From the NCBI GenBank assembly GCA_030642525.1, contig DAOWNO010000090.1:1-7563 (forward strand): DNA of 7,563 nucleotides, given 5' to 3'. Position 1 is the stretch's first letter. Every line of letters begins with the position of its first letter. This document shows positions 1 to 6,420 of the stretch, piece after piece. The position numbers and the translations under genes were made by a program. Below the pieces are notes generated by a model that did not search any database, was not told where the DNA came from, and saw nothing but the letters and a program-made list of their open reading frames with translations. The stretch is from Candidatus Aegiribacteria sp. (GTDB lineage Bacteria > Fermentibacterota > Fermentibacteria > Fermentibacterales > JCC-6).

Positions 1-731
1 AGACGGTCCAGCTCCAGAAGACTGTGACCAACATTTATTCCCATGGTCTTCATGAATGTGAAGGCCATTCCGCCGCCTATCAGAATGTAATCCAGCCGCG
101 GCAGAAGATTTTCAATTACAGGTATCTTATCCGAAACCTTCGCTCCCCCTAACAGAAGAGTAAATGGTCTCGCAGGCGAAGAAAGCATTTTGTCAAAGAT
201 CTGAAGCTCTTTCTGAACAAGAAACCCTGCATACCCGCCACCCAGAGCCTCAGCAAGGCCTTTCAACGAAGCATGTTTTCTGTGACAGGTCCCGAAGGCA
301 TCGTTCACATAGATATCTATGCAGTATGCCAGCTTTCTGGCGAAATCGGGATCTCCCTTTTTCTCTTCAGGATGAAACCTCAGATTCTCAAGGAGAAGCA
401 CATTACCTGGTTTAAGCGCTGCAACCATGGTGGCTGTTCTTGATCCGATACAGTCAGGTGCGAAAAGTACTCTTCGTTCGAGAAGCTCCTCAAGTCTGGA
501 AGCTACCGGAGCAAGACTGAAATCATTATTTCTCTTTCCGCCGGGTCTTCCCAGGTGGCTTGCTATAACAAGTGAAGCGCCCTTATCGAGAATGTACCTG
601 ATTGTCGGCAGAACAGCTTTAATCCTTGTATCGTCAGCAATTCTGCCGTTCTGAATCGGGACATTCATGTCAACTCTGAGAAAAACTTTCCTGCCGGCAA
701 GCTCCGCGTCTTGAAGTAACGGGTATTTCAC
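1..731 (-). CDS. pgk: Phosphoglycerate kinase, N-terminal 243 residues (cut by the left edge)
   Basis: Phosphoglycerate kinase catalyses the reversible phosphate transfer between 1,3-bisphosphoglycerate and ADP in cytosolic glycolysis. My translation from a GTG at 731 shows the family motifs in order: RVDMNVP (residues 19-25), SHLGRP (58-63), LLLENLRF (112-119), NDAFGTCHRKHAS (143-155), GGAKVSDKI (195-203) and GGGMAFTF (219-226). These cover the 3-phosphoglycerate-binding N-domain and the start of the nucleotide-binding domain. About 150 C-terminal residues of a normal ~395-residue enzyme lie outside the window. The start is well fixed: an in-frame stop lies four codons upstream, GAGG at 739-742 sits 7 nt before GTG, and the next in-frame ATG falls inside the RVDMNVP motif. 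The GTG overlaps the gap stop as GTGA, so translation is probably coupled to gap. Cys replaces the usual Ala in NDAFGTAHR, which looks like a tolerated change. Confidence 0.96.
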   Translation of the reverse strand, partial: MKYPLLQDAELAGRKVFLRVDMNVPIQNGRIADDTRIKAVLPTIRYILDKGASLVIASHLGRPGGKRNNDFSLAPVASRLEELLERRVLFAPDCIGSRTATMVAALKPGNVLLLENLRFHPEEKKGDPDFARKLAYCIDIYVNDAFGTCHRKHASLKGLAEALGGGYAGFLVQKELQIFDKMLSSPARPFTLLLGGAKVSDKIPVIENLLPRLDYILIGGGMAFTFMKTMGINVGHSLLELDR

Positions 732-1744
732 AATCCAACCTCAGCCATATAACATGCGAAATCGACCATCCTGCACGCATATGCGTATTCATTGTCATAC
801 CAGGACAGGACTTTGACCATTCTCGAACCCATCGTTTTTGTAACAAGAGAATCAAAAATGGAACTGAACGGATTCCCTATTATATCGCTGGATACGAGCG
901 GTTCCTCCGAGTACTTCAGTACACCCAGAAGAGTCCCGTCAGCAGCATTTTTCATGGCTCTGTTTACAGATTCGACCGAAACATCGCTTTTCAGCTCACA
1001 GACAAGATCAACAAGTGAGCCGTCAGCGACAGGAACCCTGATAGCCATTCCATCCAGTCTGCCTTTAAGCTCGGGAATCACAAGTCCGACAGCTGCTGCG
1101 GCGCCTGTAGTAGTGGGTATGATATTCACTGCCGCAGCCCTTGCTCTTCTCAAATCAGAGTGTGGCAGATCCAGTATCTTCTGATCATTCGTGTAGGCAT
1201 GAATCGTTGTCATGATTCCACGGACAATACCAAATGTGTCATTGAGAACCTTTACAACCGGAGCGAGGCAATTGGTGGTGCAGCTGGCAGTAGAGTTAAT
1301 ATTATCCCTGCCTGGGCTGTAAAGTAAGTGATTAACACCATATACAACAGTCAGGTCAGCACCGTTCTCACCTTTAGCCGGAGCACTCAAAAGTACTTTT
1401 TTCGCTCCGGCTTCAAGGTGCAGCGAGGCTTTTTCTCGTGTCCTGAAGAAACCTGTTGATTCAATAACAATATCCACGCCAAGTTCTTTCCAGGGAAGCT
1501 GCGCGGGATCAGGCTGTGACAGCACCAGAAAAGTGTCTCCACCCGCTTCTATCGAATCACTGCGGACAGACACGTCACCTGGAAAACGTCCGTGCACCGA
1601 ATCGTACTTAAGGAGATGAGCAAGAGCATTCGGATCCGTCAGATCATTTACAGCCACTATATCAATATCGGAATTCATCATTGAATGCCTGTAAACTAAT
1701 CTGCCAATTCTTCCGAAACCGTTGATCGCCACTTTCACTGCCAT
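728..1744 (-). CDS. gap: Type I glyceraldehyde-3-phosphate dehydrogenase (338 aa)
   Basis: This enzyme oxidises glyceraldehyde 3-phosphate with NAD+ and phosphate to 1,3-bisphosphoglycerate, the substrate of the following pgk product. The Rossmann motif INGFGRIGR begins at residue 7, and Asp34 in AVNDLTD is the residue usually associated with NAD preference. The catalytic motif ASCTTNCLAP places the nucleophile at Cys155 with its partner His182 in IHAYTNDQ. The phosphate-binding and C-terminal stretches (IIPTTTGAA near 208, SWYDNEY near 314) are intact, and the length is normal. The ATG at 1744 is preferred because GGAGG lies 8 nt upstream and the protein then begins directly at the Rossmann strand. 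The frame stays open to an ATG at 1789, but that would add 15 non-family residues and overlap the upstream gene. It lies 16 nt after the phosphofructokinase gene and overlaps pgk by 4 nt. Confidence 0.97.
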   Translation of the reverse strand: MAVKVAINGFGRIGRLVYRHSMMNSDIDIVAVNDLTDPNALAHLLKYDSVHGRFPGDVSVRSDSIEAGGDTFLVLSQPDPAQLPWKELGVDIVIESTGFFRTREKASLHLEAGAKKVLLSAPAKGENGADLTVVYGVNHLLYSPGRDNINSTASCTTNCLAPVVKVLNDTFGIVRGIMTTIHAYTNDQKILDLPHSDLRRARAAAVNIIPTTTGAAAAVGLVIPELKGRLDGMAIRVPVADGSLVDLVCELKSDVSVESVNRAMKNAADGTLLGVLKYSEEPLVSSDIIGNPFSSIFDSLVTKTMGSRMVKVLSWYDNEYAYACRMVDFACYMAEVGL

Positions 1745-1752
1745 TTCAGTAA

Positions 1753-1757
1753 CCTCC
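1753..1757 (-). promoter_or_regulatory. Ribosome binding site that fixes the gap start
   Basis: GGAGG on the minus strand lies 8 nt upstream of the ATG at 1744. It sits in the 16-nt gap after the phosphofructokinase stop codon and supports the 338-residue GAPDH over the 353-residue reading. Confidence 0.8.
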
Positions 1758-1760
1758 AGA

Positions 1761-2798
1761 TTATCCGAAGAATAATTTTGCGGTCTCATACTGTTCGAGA
1801 GGTACAGTTTTCAATGTGCCAACTGCATCCTCCAGGTTAACTGCTTCAATTTCTGTTCCACGAAGTGCTGCCATTTTTCCGAACTGCCCCTTCTCAGCCA
1901 TCTCAATCGCTTTCACTCCCAGTCTGGTTCCGAGCACACGGTCAAAAGCGGACGGACAGCCGCCTCTCTGAATATGTCCAAGAACTACATGTCTTGTTTC
2001 AAGATCAGTTCTGTCAGCAATTTCATTCTTGAGAACTTCACCAACGCCGATACCTGTTCCTAGCTGGACGTGTCCGAATTCGTCCGTTTCAGCGGAATGC
2101 ATCACATGCCGCTGCAGCTTGGGATCTATAGCACCTTCAGCAATCGCGACAATAGCGTATCTTGAACCTTCATCGAACCTCTTCACCAGAAGATCACAGA
2201 CTTCATCAGTATCGAATTCCACTTCCGGAAGAAGGATTACATGAGCGCCACCCGCCATACCTCCGTACAGCGCCATCCAGCCGGCATGACGTCCCATTAT
2301 TTCAACAACGATAACTCTCTCGTGACTCCTCGCTGTTGTATGAAGCATATCCAGAGTCTTCATTACATTGTTGATAGCCGTGTCAAAACCAAAGGTATAG
2401 TCTGTTGCGCTGAGATCGTTGTCAATTGTCTTGGGAATACCGATTACAGCCAGACCCTGCTTGTTCAACTGACTGGCAACACCAAGAGTATCCTCCCCGC
2501 CTACTGCAATGAGACAGTCGAGTTTCTGTTTGCTGTAAGTCGAGGCGATTCCTTCAAATCCATTCTCGACCCTGACCGGATTCGTTCTGGAAGACAGAAG
2601 AATAGTTCCTCCCTGCATATGTATATCGCGGACATTTTCCAGTTCAAGCTCGATTGAAGTGTTATCTATTACACCCTTCCAACCTCTGAGGAATCCGGTT
2701 ATCCTGTGTCCCTGACTTCTTCCCCTGACTGTAATACCTCTTATGACCGCATTAAGTCCCGGAGCATCTCCGCCACCCGTAAGTATGCCTATGTGCAT
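1761..2798 (-). CDS. pfp: 6-phosphofructokinase with pyrophosphate-type active site (345 aa)
   Basis: This is a PfkA-superfamily enzyme that phosphorylates fructose 6-phosphate. The N-terminal phosphoryl-donor loop GGGDAPGLN (8-16), the catalytic segment PKTIDND (122-128, general base Asp126), MGRHAGWMA (168-176) and the substrate-binding region near 271-286 (GHIQRGGCPSAFDR) are all present. Aligned by eye to E. coli PfkA, GGED puts Asp103 at the position of Gly104, and IPKTIDND puts Lys123 at the position of Gly124. That Asp/Lys pair is the established signature of pyrophosphate-dependent enzymes, so I call it diphosphate-fructose-6-phosphate 1-phosphotransferase, a reversible enzyme. The length and the GGEDTLGVA motif resemble the actinobacterial-type (group III) PFKs, where both donors occur, so an ATP-using member remains possible. 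A strong AGGAGG lies 6 nt before the ATG. It stands between DAHP synthase (33 nt) and gap (16 nt). Confidence 0.93.
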   Translation of the reverse strand: MHIGILTGGGDAPGLNAVIRGITVRGRSQGHRITGFLRGWKGVIDNTSIELELENVRDIHMQGGTILLSSRTNPVRVENGFEGIASTYSKQKLDCLIAVGGEDTLGVASQLNKQGLAVIGIPKTIDNDLSATDYTFGFDTAINNVMKTLDMLHTTARSHERVIVVEIMGRHAGWMALYGGMAGGAHVILLPEVEFDTDEVCDLLVKRFDEGSRYAIVAIAEGAIDPKLQRHVMHSAETDEFGHVQLGTGIGVGEVLKNEIADRTDLETRHVVLGHIQRGGCPSAFDRVLGTRLGVKAIEMAEKGQFGKMAALRGTEIEAVNLEDAVGTLKTVPLEQYETAKLFFG

Positions 2799-2804
2799 TA
2801 CTTA

Positions 2805-2810
2805 CCTCCT
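2805..2810 (-). promoter_or_regulatory. Strong ribosome binding site of the phosphofructokinase gene
   Basis: AGGAGG on the minus strand lies 6 nt upstream of the ATG at 2798. It is the strongest Shine-Dalgarno match in the window. It lies in the 33-nt gap after the DAHP synthase stop, so this gene is likely to be initiated independently rather than by coupling. Confidence 0.8.
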
Positions 2811-2831
2811 ATTTGTTCAAATACTGACTTA

Positions 2832-3605
2832 TTAATATTCCCTTTGCTTTAACAATTTCAAGACCAGTTTCCTCATCTCCGGTATCGAGAGCGATTGTCC
2901 TCCATCGGACAAAGCTTTGTCCGGATCAGGATGCACTTCAAGCATGATACCGTCTGCCCCCGCCGCCAGACCTGCGAGAGATAGAGGTTCAAGCAAATCT
3001 CTCCTTCCGGATGCATGACAGGGATCAACAATAACAGGGTATCCGCCAAGCATTCGGGCAAGAGGTACAGCGGAAATATCCAGAGTGTTTCTTGTCCATG
3101 TTTCAAAAGTCCTGATTCCACGTTCACAGAGCACAATTCTATCGTTTCCCTCTTTCACCATGTATTCCGCAGCCATAAGCCATTCCTCTATCGTGGCCAT
3201 AAATCCCCGTTTGAGGAGTATAGGCATATTGGTTTTACCCAGCGCGGACAGCAAAGAAAAATTATGCATGTTTCTGGCACCGACCTGGAGCATATCAGTG
3301 TACTCCATAGCAGGTCCAATCTGATCAATTGCCATTACTTCGGTAACAACCGGTATGTTGAATTCCTTTCGAACTGAATGAAGGAGCTTAAGTCCTTCCA
3401 GGCCAAGTCCCTGAAAGGAATAAGGAGAAGTTCTGGGCTTGAAGGAGCCACCTCTGAGTATCGATACACCAGCTTCAACCACGGCTCTGGCAACTTCTCT
3501 GAGCATTTCGATATTTTCGACGGAACAGGGTCCAGCGATCAGAATGGGAGTTCCTGTGCCTATATGGACATCTCCTACGGCTACAGATCTGATGTCCAAA
3601 TTCAC
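2832..3605 (-). CDS. aroF: Type I-beta 3-deoxy-7-phosphoheptulonate (DAHP) synthase, core domain only (257 aa)
   Basis: DAHP synthase condenses phosphoenolpyruvate with erythrose 4-phosphate, the committed first step to chorismate. The KDO8P/DAHP TIM-barrel motifs are visible: IAGPCSVE (23-30), KPRTSPYSFQGLG (56-68), LLKRGF (130-135), CERGIRTFE (160-168), DPCHASGRR (194-202) and LEVHPDPDKALSDG (222-235). By analogy with the Thermotoga enzyme, the metal ligands are Cys27, His197, Glu223 and Asp234. KPRTS favours DAHP synthase over KDO8P synthase. The protein has neither an N-terminal ferredoxin-like domain nor a fused chorismate mutase domain, so no regulatory module lies in this chain. The GTG start at 3605 overlaps the upstream ligase stop as GTGA. 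An in-frame stop just upstream excludes a longer form. The ribosome site (GGAAAGAG) is poor, so translation probably depends on coupling. Confidence 0.95.
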   Translation of the reverse strand: MNLDIRSVAVGDVHIGTGTPILIAGPCSVENIEMLREVARAVVEAGVSILRGGSFKPRTSPYSFQGLGLEGLKLLHSVRKEFNIPVVTEVMAIDQIGPAMEYTDMLQVGARNMHNFSLLSALGKTNMPILLKRGFMATIEEWLMAAEYMVKEGNDRIVLCERGIRTFETWTRNTLDISAVPLARMLGGYPVIVDPCHASGRRDLLEPLSLAGLAAGADGIMLEVHPDPDKALSDGGQSLSIPEMRKLVLKLLKQREY

Positions 3606-5263
3606 CTCTTTCCAAGTTCACTGATTATAAATCTGATGATCTCTCTCATCGAACTGTCAGAAATCGGACCGGGGTTATGACCCACGGCGTTATCCTCCTG
3701 ATCATCCACCCAGGTCGGATCAAAACCTCCTCCTATTTCTGCCATCAATTCAGCCCTGCTATTAATAAGACGAACAAGTTCGACATCGGATCGAAGAACC
3801 TCGCTTCGATAGTCAGGAACTATCTCTCTGGTTTCAACTGCTTTTCTATCTATTTTTCCGCTGACCGTCCTGGGCAGTCCATTCACGAAATTAATAAGTC
3901 TCGGTATTTTGTGTTCATCAAGGAATTCCCGAAGAAAACTTCTCATACCGGCAACGTTCAGTTCAATACCCGGTCTGGATACAATATAAGCGGCAGGCAT
4001 TTCGCCGCGAGTGGGATGATCCCTTCCGACTACACAAGCGTCTACAATTCCGTGGTGTTTCAGTATTGCCAGCTCAACCTCGAGCGGGTACACTTTCAAC
4101 CCTGCGGCTTTAATCATTCCGCCACGCCGTCCAAGAAAGATCAGGTGATCATTTTCCTTTCTGAACATATCACCGGTACGGTACCATCCATCTACGAAAT
4201 TCTCCTCGGTCTGAGGCCGATCCCCCAGGTACCGGGTAACTACTCCGGGCCCTGAGATCCATAACTCGCCTTTGCCGTTATCCTGCAGAGTTTTACCGGT
4301 GAGATCGCGAAGTTCAACAGTATATCCATCAACCACTGCAGTAAATCCGGATGAATCAGATTGACCCACAAGCACTACTCCTGCTGTTTCCGTACTTCCC
4401 CAGACAGAAATCAGGTTAACACCTGTCCGCTCGGTGAAAATACTGATGAACTCGTCAGAAACATACATCCCCCCGGCTTCAGCAATTCTGACCCTGGAAA
4501 GATCCGCGTCAGTTCTTTTCCAGAGATGAGACAGGCTTCCAAGCTGTGTAGGAAGAGCCATAACAGCAGTGACATGACTTCTGGATATTACATGAAGCAG
4601 ATCCCGGGGGTATCTTCGTTCAGTCAGTACTGTTTTACCTCCTAGATAAATACCTCTCATGAAAAGCTCATGGGGATGACCGAATACACCGAACAGTGAC
4701 AGGTGGATATCATCCTGATCAAGCCCCAGAGTTCTGCAGACACCCTTTGTATTCGCCAGCAGCTGGCGGTGAGTAGTCGGCGCGATTTTTGCCTGACCTG
4801 TGGAGGCGGAAGTAACATTGAGATAGAACTCCTCATCCTCATCAACATCAGGAAGAGAGCAGGGTGTTCCATGATCTTCAAATACACTTTCACCAATAAA
4901 AAGAATATTTTCATCGGACAGCTCATCAAGAGTATTCTTCTTTCCCGCCAGCACGAGCCGGTCTGACCATCTTCCGAATACTCTCTCTCTCTCCAGAACC
5001 GGCCAACCGGGATTAAGAGAAACGAATCTTGCCCCAATCATCGATACTGCAGCAAAAGCACATGGAAGCAGAGCTGATCGATCTGAGACAACGCCGATCA
5101 TATATCCAGGCTTTGCGCCGGCTTCTTGAAGAAGACAGGCTATGTTAGATGATACCCGTAGCCAGTCGGAATACGTCAGTTTCCGGTTGTCATCCTCAAT
5201 GGCAACGTTGTCGGGCAATCTCGCTGCGGTGTTCCTAAGCAATCCGTGAAATGTACCCGGCAT
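3602..5263 (-). CDS. AMP-forming acyl/aryl acid ligase with a C-terminal chorismate-mutase-like domain (553 aa)
   Basis: This is an ANL-superfamily adenylating enzyme that would activate a carboxylic acid with ATP, giving an acyl-AMP and probably a CoA thioester. Visible motifs are a divergent P-loop TSASTGQAK (151-159), WGSTE (288-292), GELWISGPG (332-340), YRTGD (361-365), the hinge region GRRGGMIKAAGLKVYPLEVE (378-397) and PRTVSGKIDRK (464-474) with catalytic Lys470. All core elements are present, so the ligase is probably active. The P-loop departs from the usual SGTTGxPK, with Ala for Gly and Ala for Pro. I cannot name the substrate from the central pocket. Beyond the normal ligase end (~475), residues ~486-552 resemble AroQ chorismate mutase. 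The ATG follows the upstream TAA with no gap, preceded by a modest AGGA. Its stop overlaps the DAHP synthase start, which suggests a link to aromatic metabolism. Confidence 0.92.
   Translation of the reverse strand: MPGTFHGLLRNTAARLPDNVAIEDDNRKLTYSDWLRVSSNIACLLQEAGAKPGYMIGVVSDRSALLPCAFAAVSMIGARFVSLNPGWPVLERERVFGRWSDRLVLAGKKNTLDELSDENILFIGESVFEDHGTPCSLPDVDEDEEFYLNVTSASTGQAKIAPTTHRQLLANTKGVCRTLGLDQDDIHLSLFGVFGHPHELFMRGIYLGGKTVLTERRYPRDLLHVISRSHVTAVMALPTQLGSLSHLWKRTDADLSRVRIAEAGGMYVSDEFISIFTERTGVNLISVWGSTETAGVVLVGQSDSSGFTAVVDGYTVELRDLTGKTLQDNGKGELWISGPGVVTRYLGDRPQTEENFVDGWYRTGDMFRKENDHLIFLGRRGGMIKAAGLKVYPLEVELAILKHHGIVDACVVGRDHPTRGEMPAAYIVSRPGIELNVAGMRSFLREFLDEHKIPRLINFVNGLPRTVSGKIDRKAVETREIVPDYRSEVLRSDVELVRLINSRAELMAEIGGGFDPTWVDDQEDNAVGHNPGPISDSSMREIIRFIISELGKR
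3608..3808 (-). other. Degenerate AroQ-type chorismate mutase domain at the ligase C-terminus
   Basis: Ligase residues ~486-552 follow the AroQ pattern: helix 1 with DVELVRLINSRAELMAEIG (493-511), then FDP (514-516), then NPGPISDSSMREIIRFI (530-546) as the last helix. From memory, FDP to NPGPIS has the same 14-residue spacing as the DPERE...NPGPLS segment of P-protein-type mutases. The Arg-Glu pair after DP is replaced by Trp518-Val519. The short stretch with the conserved active-site Lys after the first helix is missing. Fold homology is likely and catalysis is unlikely. It could serve dimerisation, ligand sensing or docking. The match was judged by eye, without a profile search. Confidence 0.72.
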
Positions 5264-6397
5264 TTATTCCTGTTTCTCTCCGCACTCAGGGCAGAACTGT
5301 GAATCGGAAGGCATGTCTGCATTGCATTTCACGCATTTCTTTACGCCGGCAATTTTAACTCCGCATTCAGGACAGAATTTGGATCCAGGCGGAATTGCCT
5401 TTCCACAGGCAGAACAGGTTGCACCCATCGGCTTCCCGCACTCCGGGCAGAACTTGCCGGCAGGCACATTCTTTCCGCAGGATGGACAGGTTATCAGTGC
5501 GGCACCTCCCGCAGCAGCTCCATCGCCTTGACCACCGCCCATTCCCATGGTCTTACCCATCATATTCGCCATTGTCATGCCCATGCCCAGACCGGCGCCC
5601 ATACCGACACCTGCTCCTGCGGCTCCGCCTCCGCCTTCGCCCGAGGCTGCGTCACCCATTGCAGTAGCTGTCTTGAAACGCATGTACTGGTTCATATCAC
5701 CAATCGCAGCCATGGCGCTCCGTTCATCGATTCTCTCCTGTACTTCCTCGGGAGGTGTAATAGCCTGAACATAGAAATCAACAAGCTGTATTCCATATTT
5801 CCCGAAGTCATCTCCCAGCCTGGCTTTGGCCAGTGTAGCTATTTCATCGTAAAAACTTGCAAGGTCAAAGATGCTCTCAATCGTCTCTCCAAGCAGATCA
5901 GTCAAACGCGAGATAATCATGCCCTTGAGGAAACCTTCAATTTCATCCGTTGTATATCTTCCCTCGGTGCCAACGAGCTTGTTTATGAACAGCTGGCTCT
6001 GATCCACCTTCAGGGAAAAAATGCCGAATGCTCTGAGTCGAACAATGGACAGTTCTTTATCTCTGAAAATGATGGGTTCCTTTGTTCCCCATTTCATATT
6101 GGTGAATGTCTTCTTGGCTACAAAGTACGCTTCAGACCTGAATGGTGAATCCTTCCCCTCGAAAAGCGTGCTGACGACACCGGTGAGAAGCGGAATATTC
6201 TCAGTTGTGATTGTATGCCTTCCCGGCCCGAACACATCCATGGCTTTTCCATCACGAAATAAGACACAATCCTGATTCTCTCTGACCACAAGCTGACTGC
6301 CGAGGCGGAACTCCCCTGAACCACTTTCCGGAATCCTGTGAACAATCTCTATGCCACTTTCATCCAGATATTCGATAATCTCCAGTTTTTTGAACAT
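5264..6397 (-). CDS. SPFH/band-7 domain protein with Gly/Met-rich linker and three zinc ribbons (377 aa)
   Basis: Residues ~28-235 match the SPFH (band 7) family of the YdjI / 'virion core protein-like' type. Supporting stretches are LRAFGIFSLKV (121-131) and YGIQLVDFYVQAITPPEEVQ (201-220), typical of the end of such domains. Residues 248-300 are a Gly/Ala/Met-rich flexible linker. The C-terminus holds three CxxC...CxxC modules (Cys304/307/317/320, 328/331/342/345, 355/358/369/372), each able to bind one zinc. There is no signal peptide or clear membrane segment. Family members such as Bacillus YdjI are peripheral membrane proteins tied to PspA-type envelope stress, and that role here is inference. 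The start has a weak AAGG about 11 nt upstream. The gene follows the 174-residue protein by 23 nt and abuts the ligase start, so it is probably cotranscribed with both. Confidence 0.88.
   Translation of the reverse strand: MFKKLEIIEYLDESGIEIVHRIPESGSGEFRLGSQLVVRENQDCVLFRDGKAMDVFGPGRHTITTENIPLLTGVVSTLFEGKDSPFRSEAYFVAKKTFTNMKWGTKEPIIFRDKELSIVRLRAFGIFSLKVDQSQLFINKLVGTEGRYTTDEIEGFLKGMIISRLTDLLGETIESIFDLASFYDEIATLAKARLGDDFGKYGIQLVDFYVQAITPPEEVQERIDERSAMAAIGDMNQYMRFKTATAMGDAASGEGGGGAAGAGVGMGAGLGMGMTMANMMGKTMGMGGGQGDGAAAGGAALITCPSCGKNVPAGKFCPECGKPMGATCSACGKAIPPGSKFCPECGVKIAGVKKCVKCNADMPSDSQFCPECGEKQE
5282..5488 (-). repeat. Three tandem zinc-ribbon modules
   Basis: Each module has the form CxxCGK..P.G..FCPECG, with starts 24 and 27 residues apart (Cys304, Cys328, Cys355). 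The DNA is a degenerate tandem repeat of about 72-81 bp units, seen as three copies close to CCGCAYTCNGGRCAGAA on the plus strand. The third module is the most divergent (CVKCNADMPSDSQ). Odd numbers are less usual than the paired double zinc ribbon. Confidence 0.8.
5498..5656 (-). other. Low-complexity Gly/Ala/Met-rich linker
   Basis: Residues 248-300 of the SPFH protein are almost only Gly, Ala and Met with a few charged residues, for example GAGVGMGAGLGMGM. It separates the SPFH domain from the zinc ribbons. It looks like a flexible tether rather than a membrane helix, because the glycine content is very high. Confidence 0.75.
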
Positions 6398-6420
6398 TTG
6401 TCTGCTAACCTTTCTTCGAT

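Noticed and set aside
792..1184. Plus-strand 130-codon open frame
   Set aside because: It is a shadow of the GAPDH catalytic domain on the other strand.
1745..1789. Longer GAPDH start at an ATG at 1789
   Set aside because: It adds 15 residues unlike the family, overlaps the phosphofructokinase end, and skips the good GGAGG site that precedes the ATG at 1744.
2799..2831. Possible internal promoter or terminator between DAHP synthase and phosphofructokinase
   Set aside because: The 33-nt gap is AT-rich but shows no hairpin with a T-run and no pair of promoter hexamers. Only the ribosome site is clear.
2832..3605. KDO8P synthase instead of DAHP synthase
   Set aside because: The KPRTSPYSFQGLG motif and LEVHPDPDKALSDG segment match the type I-beta DAHP synthases rather than KDO8P synthases.
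3677..4255. Plus-strand 192-codon open frame
   Set aside because: It lies opposite the ligase motifs A7 to A10, and the translation has no family pattern or consistent codon use.
4981..4992. CT dinucleotide run
   Set aside because: It is only six units and is read as in-frame Glu-Arg codons in the ligase, with no sign of being a regulatory or phase-variable tract.
5528..6148. Plus-strand 206-codon open frame
   Set aside because: It is antisense to the well-supported SPFH gene, is rich in His/Cys/Arg from the mirrored Gly-rich linker, and has no recognisable domain.
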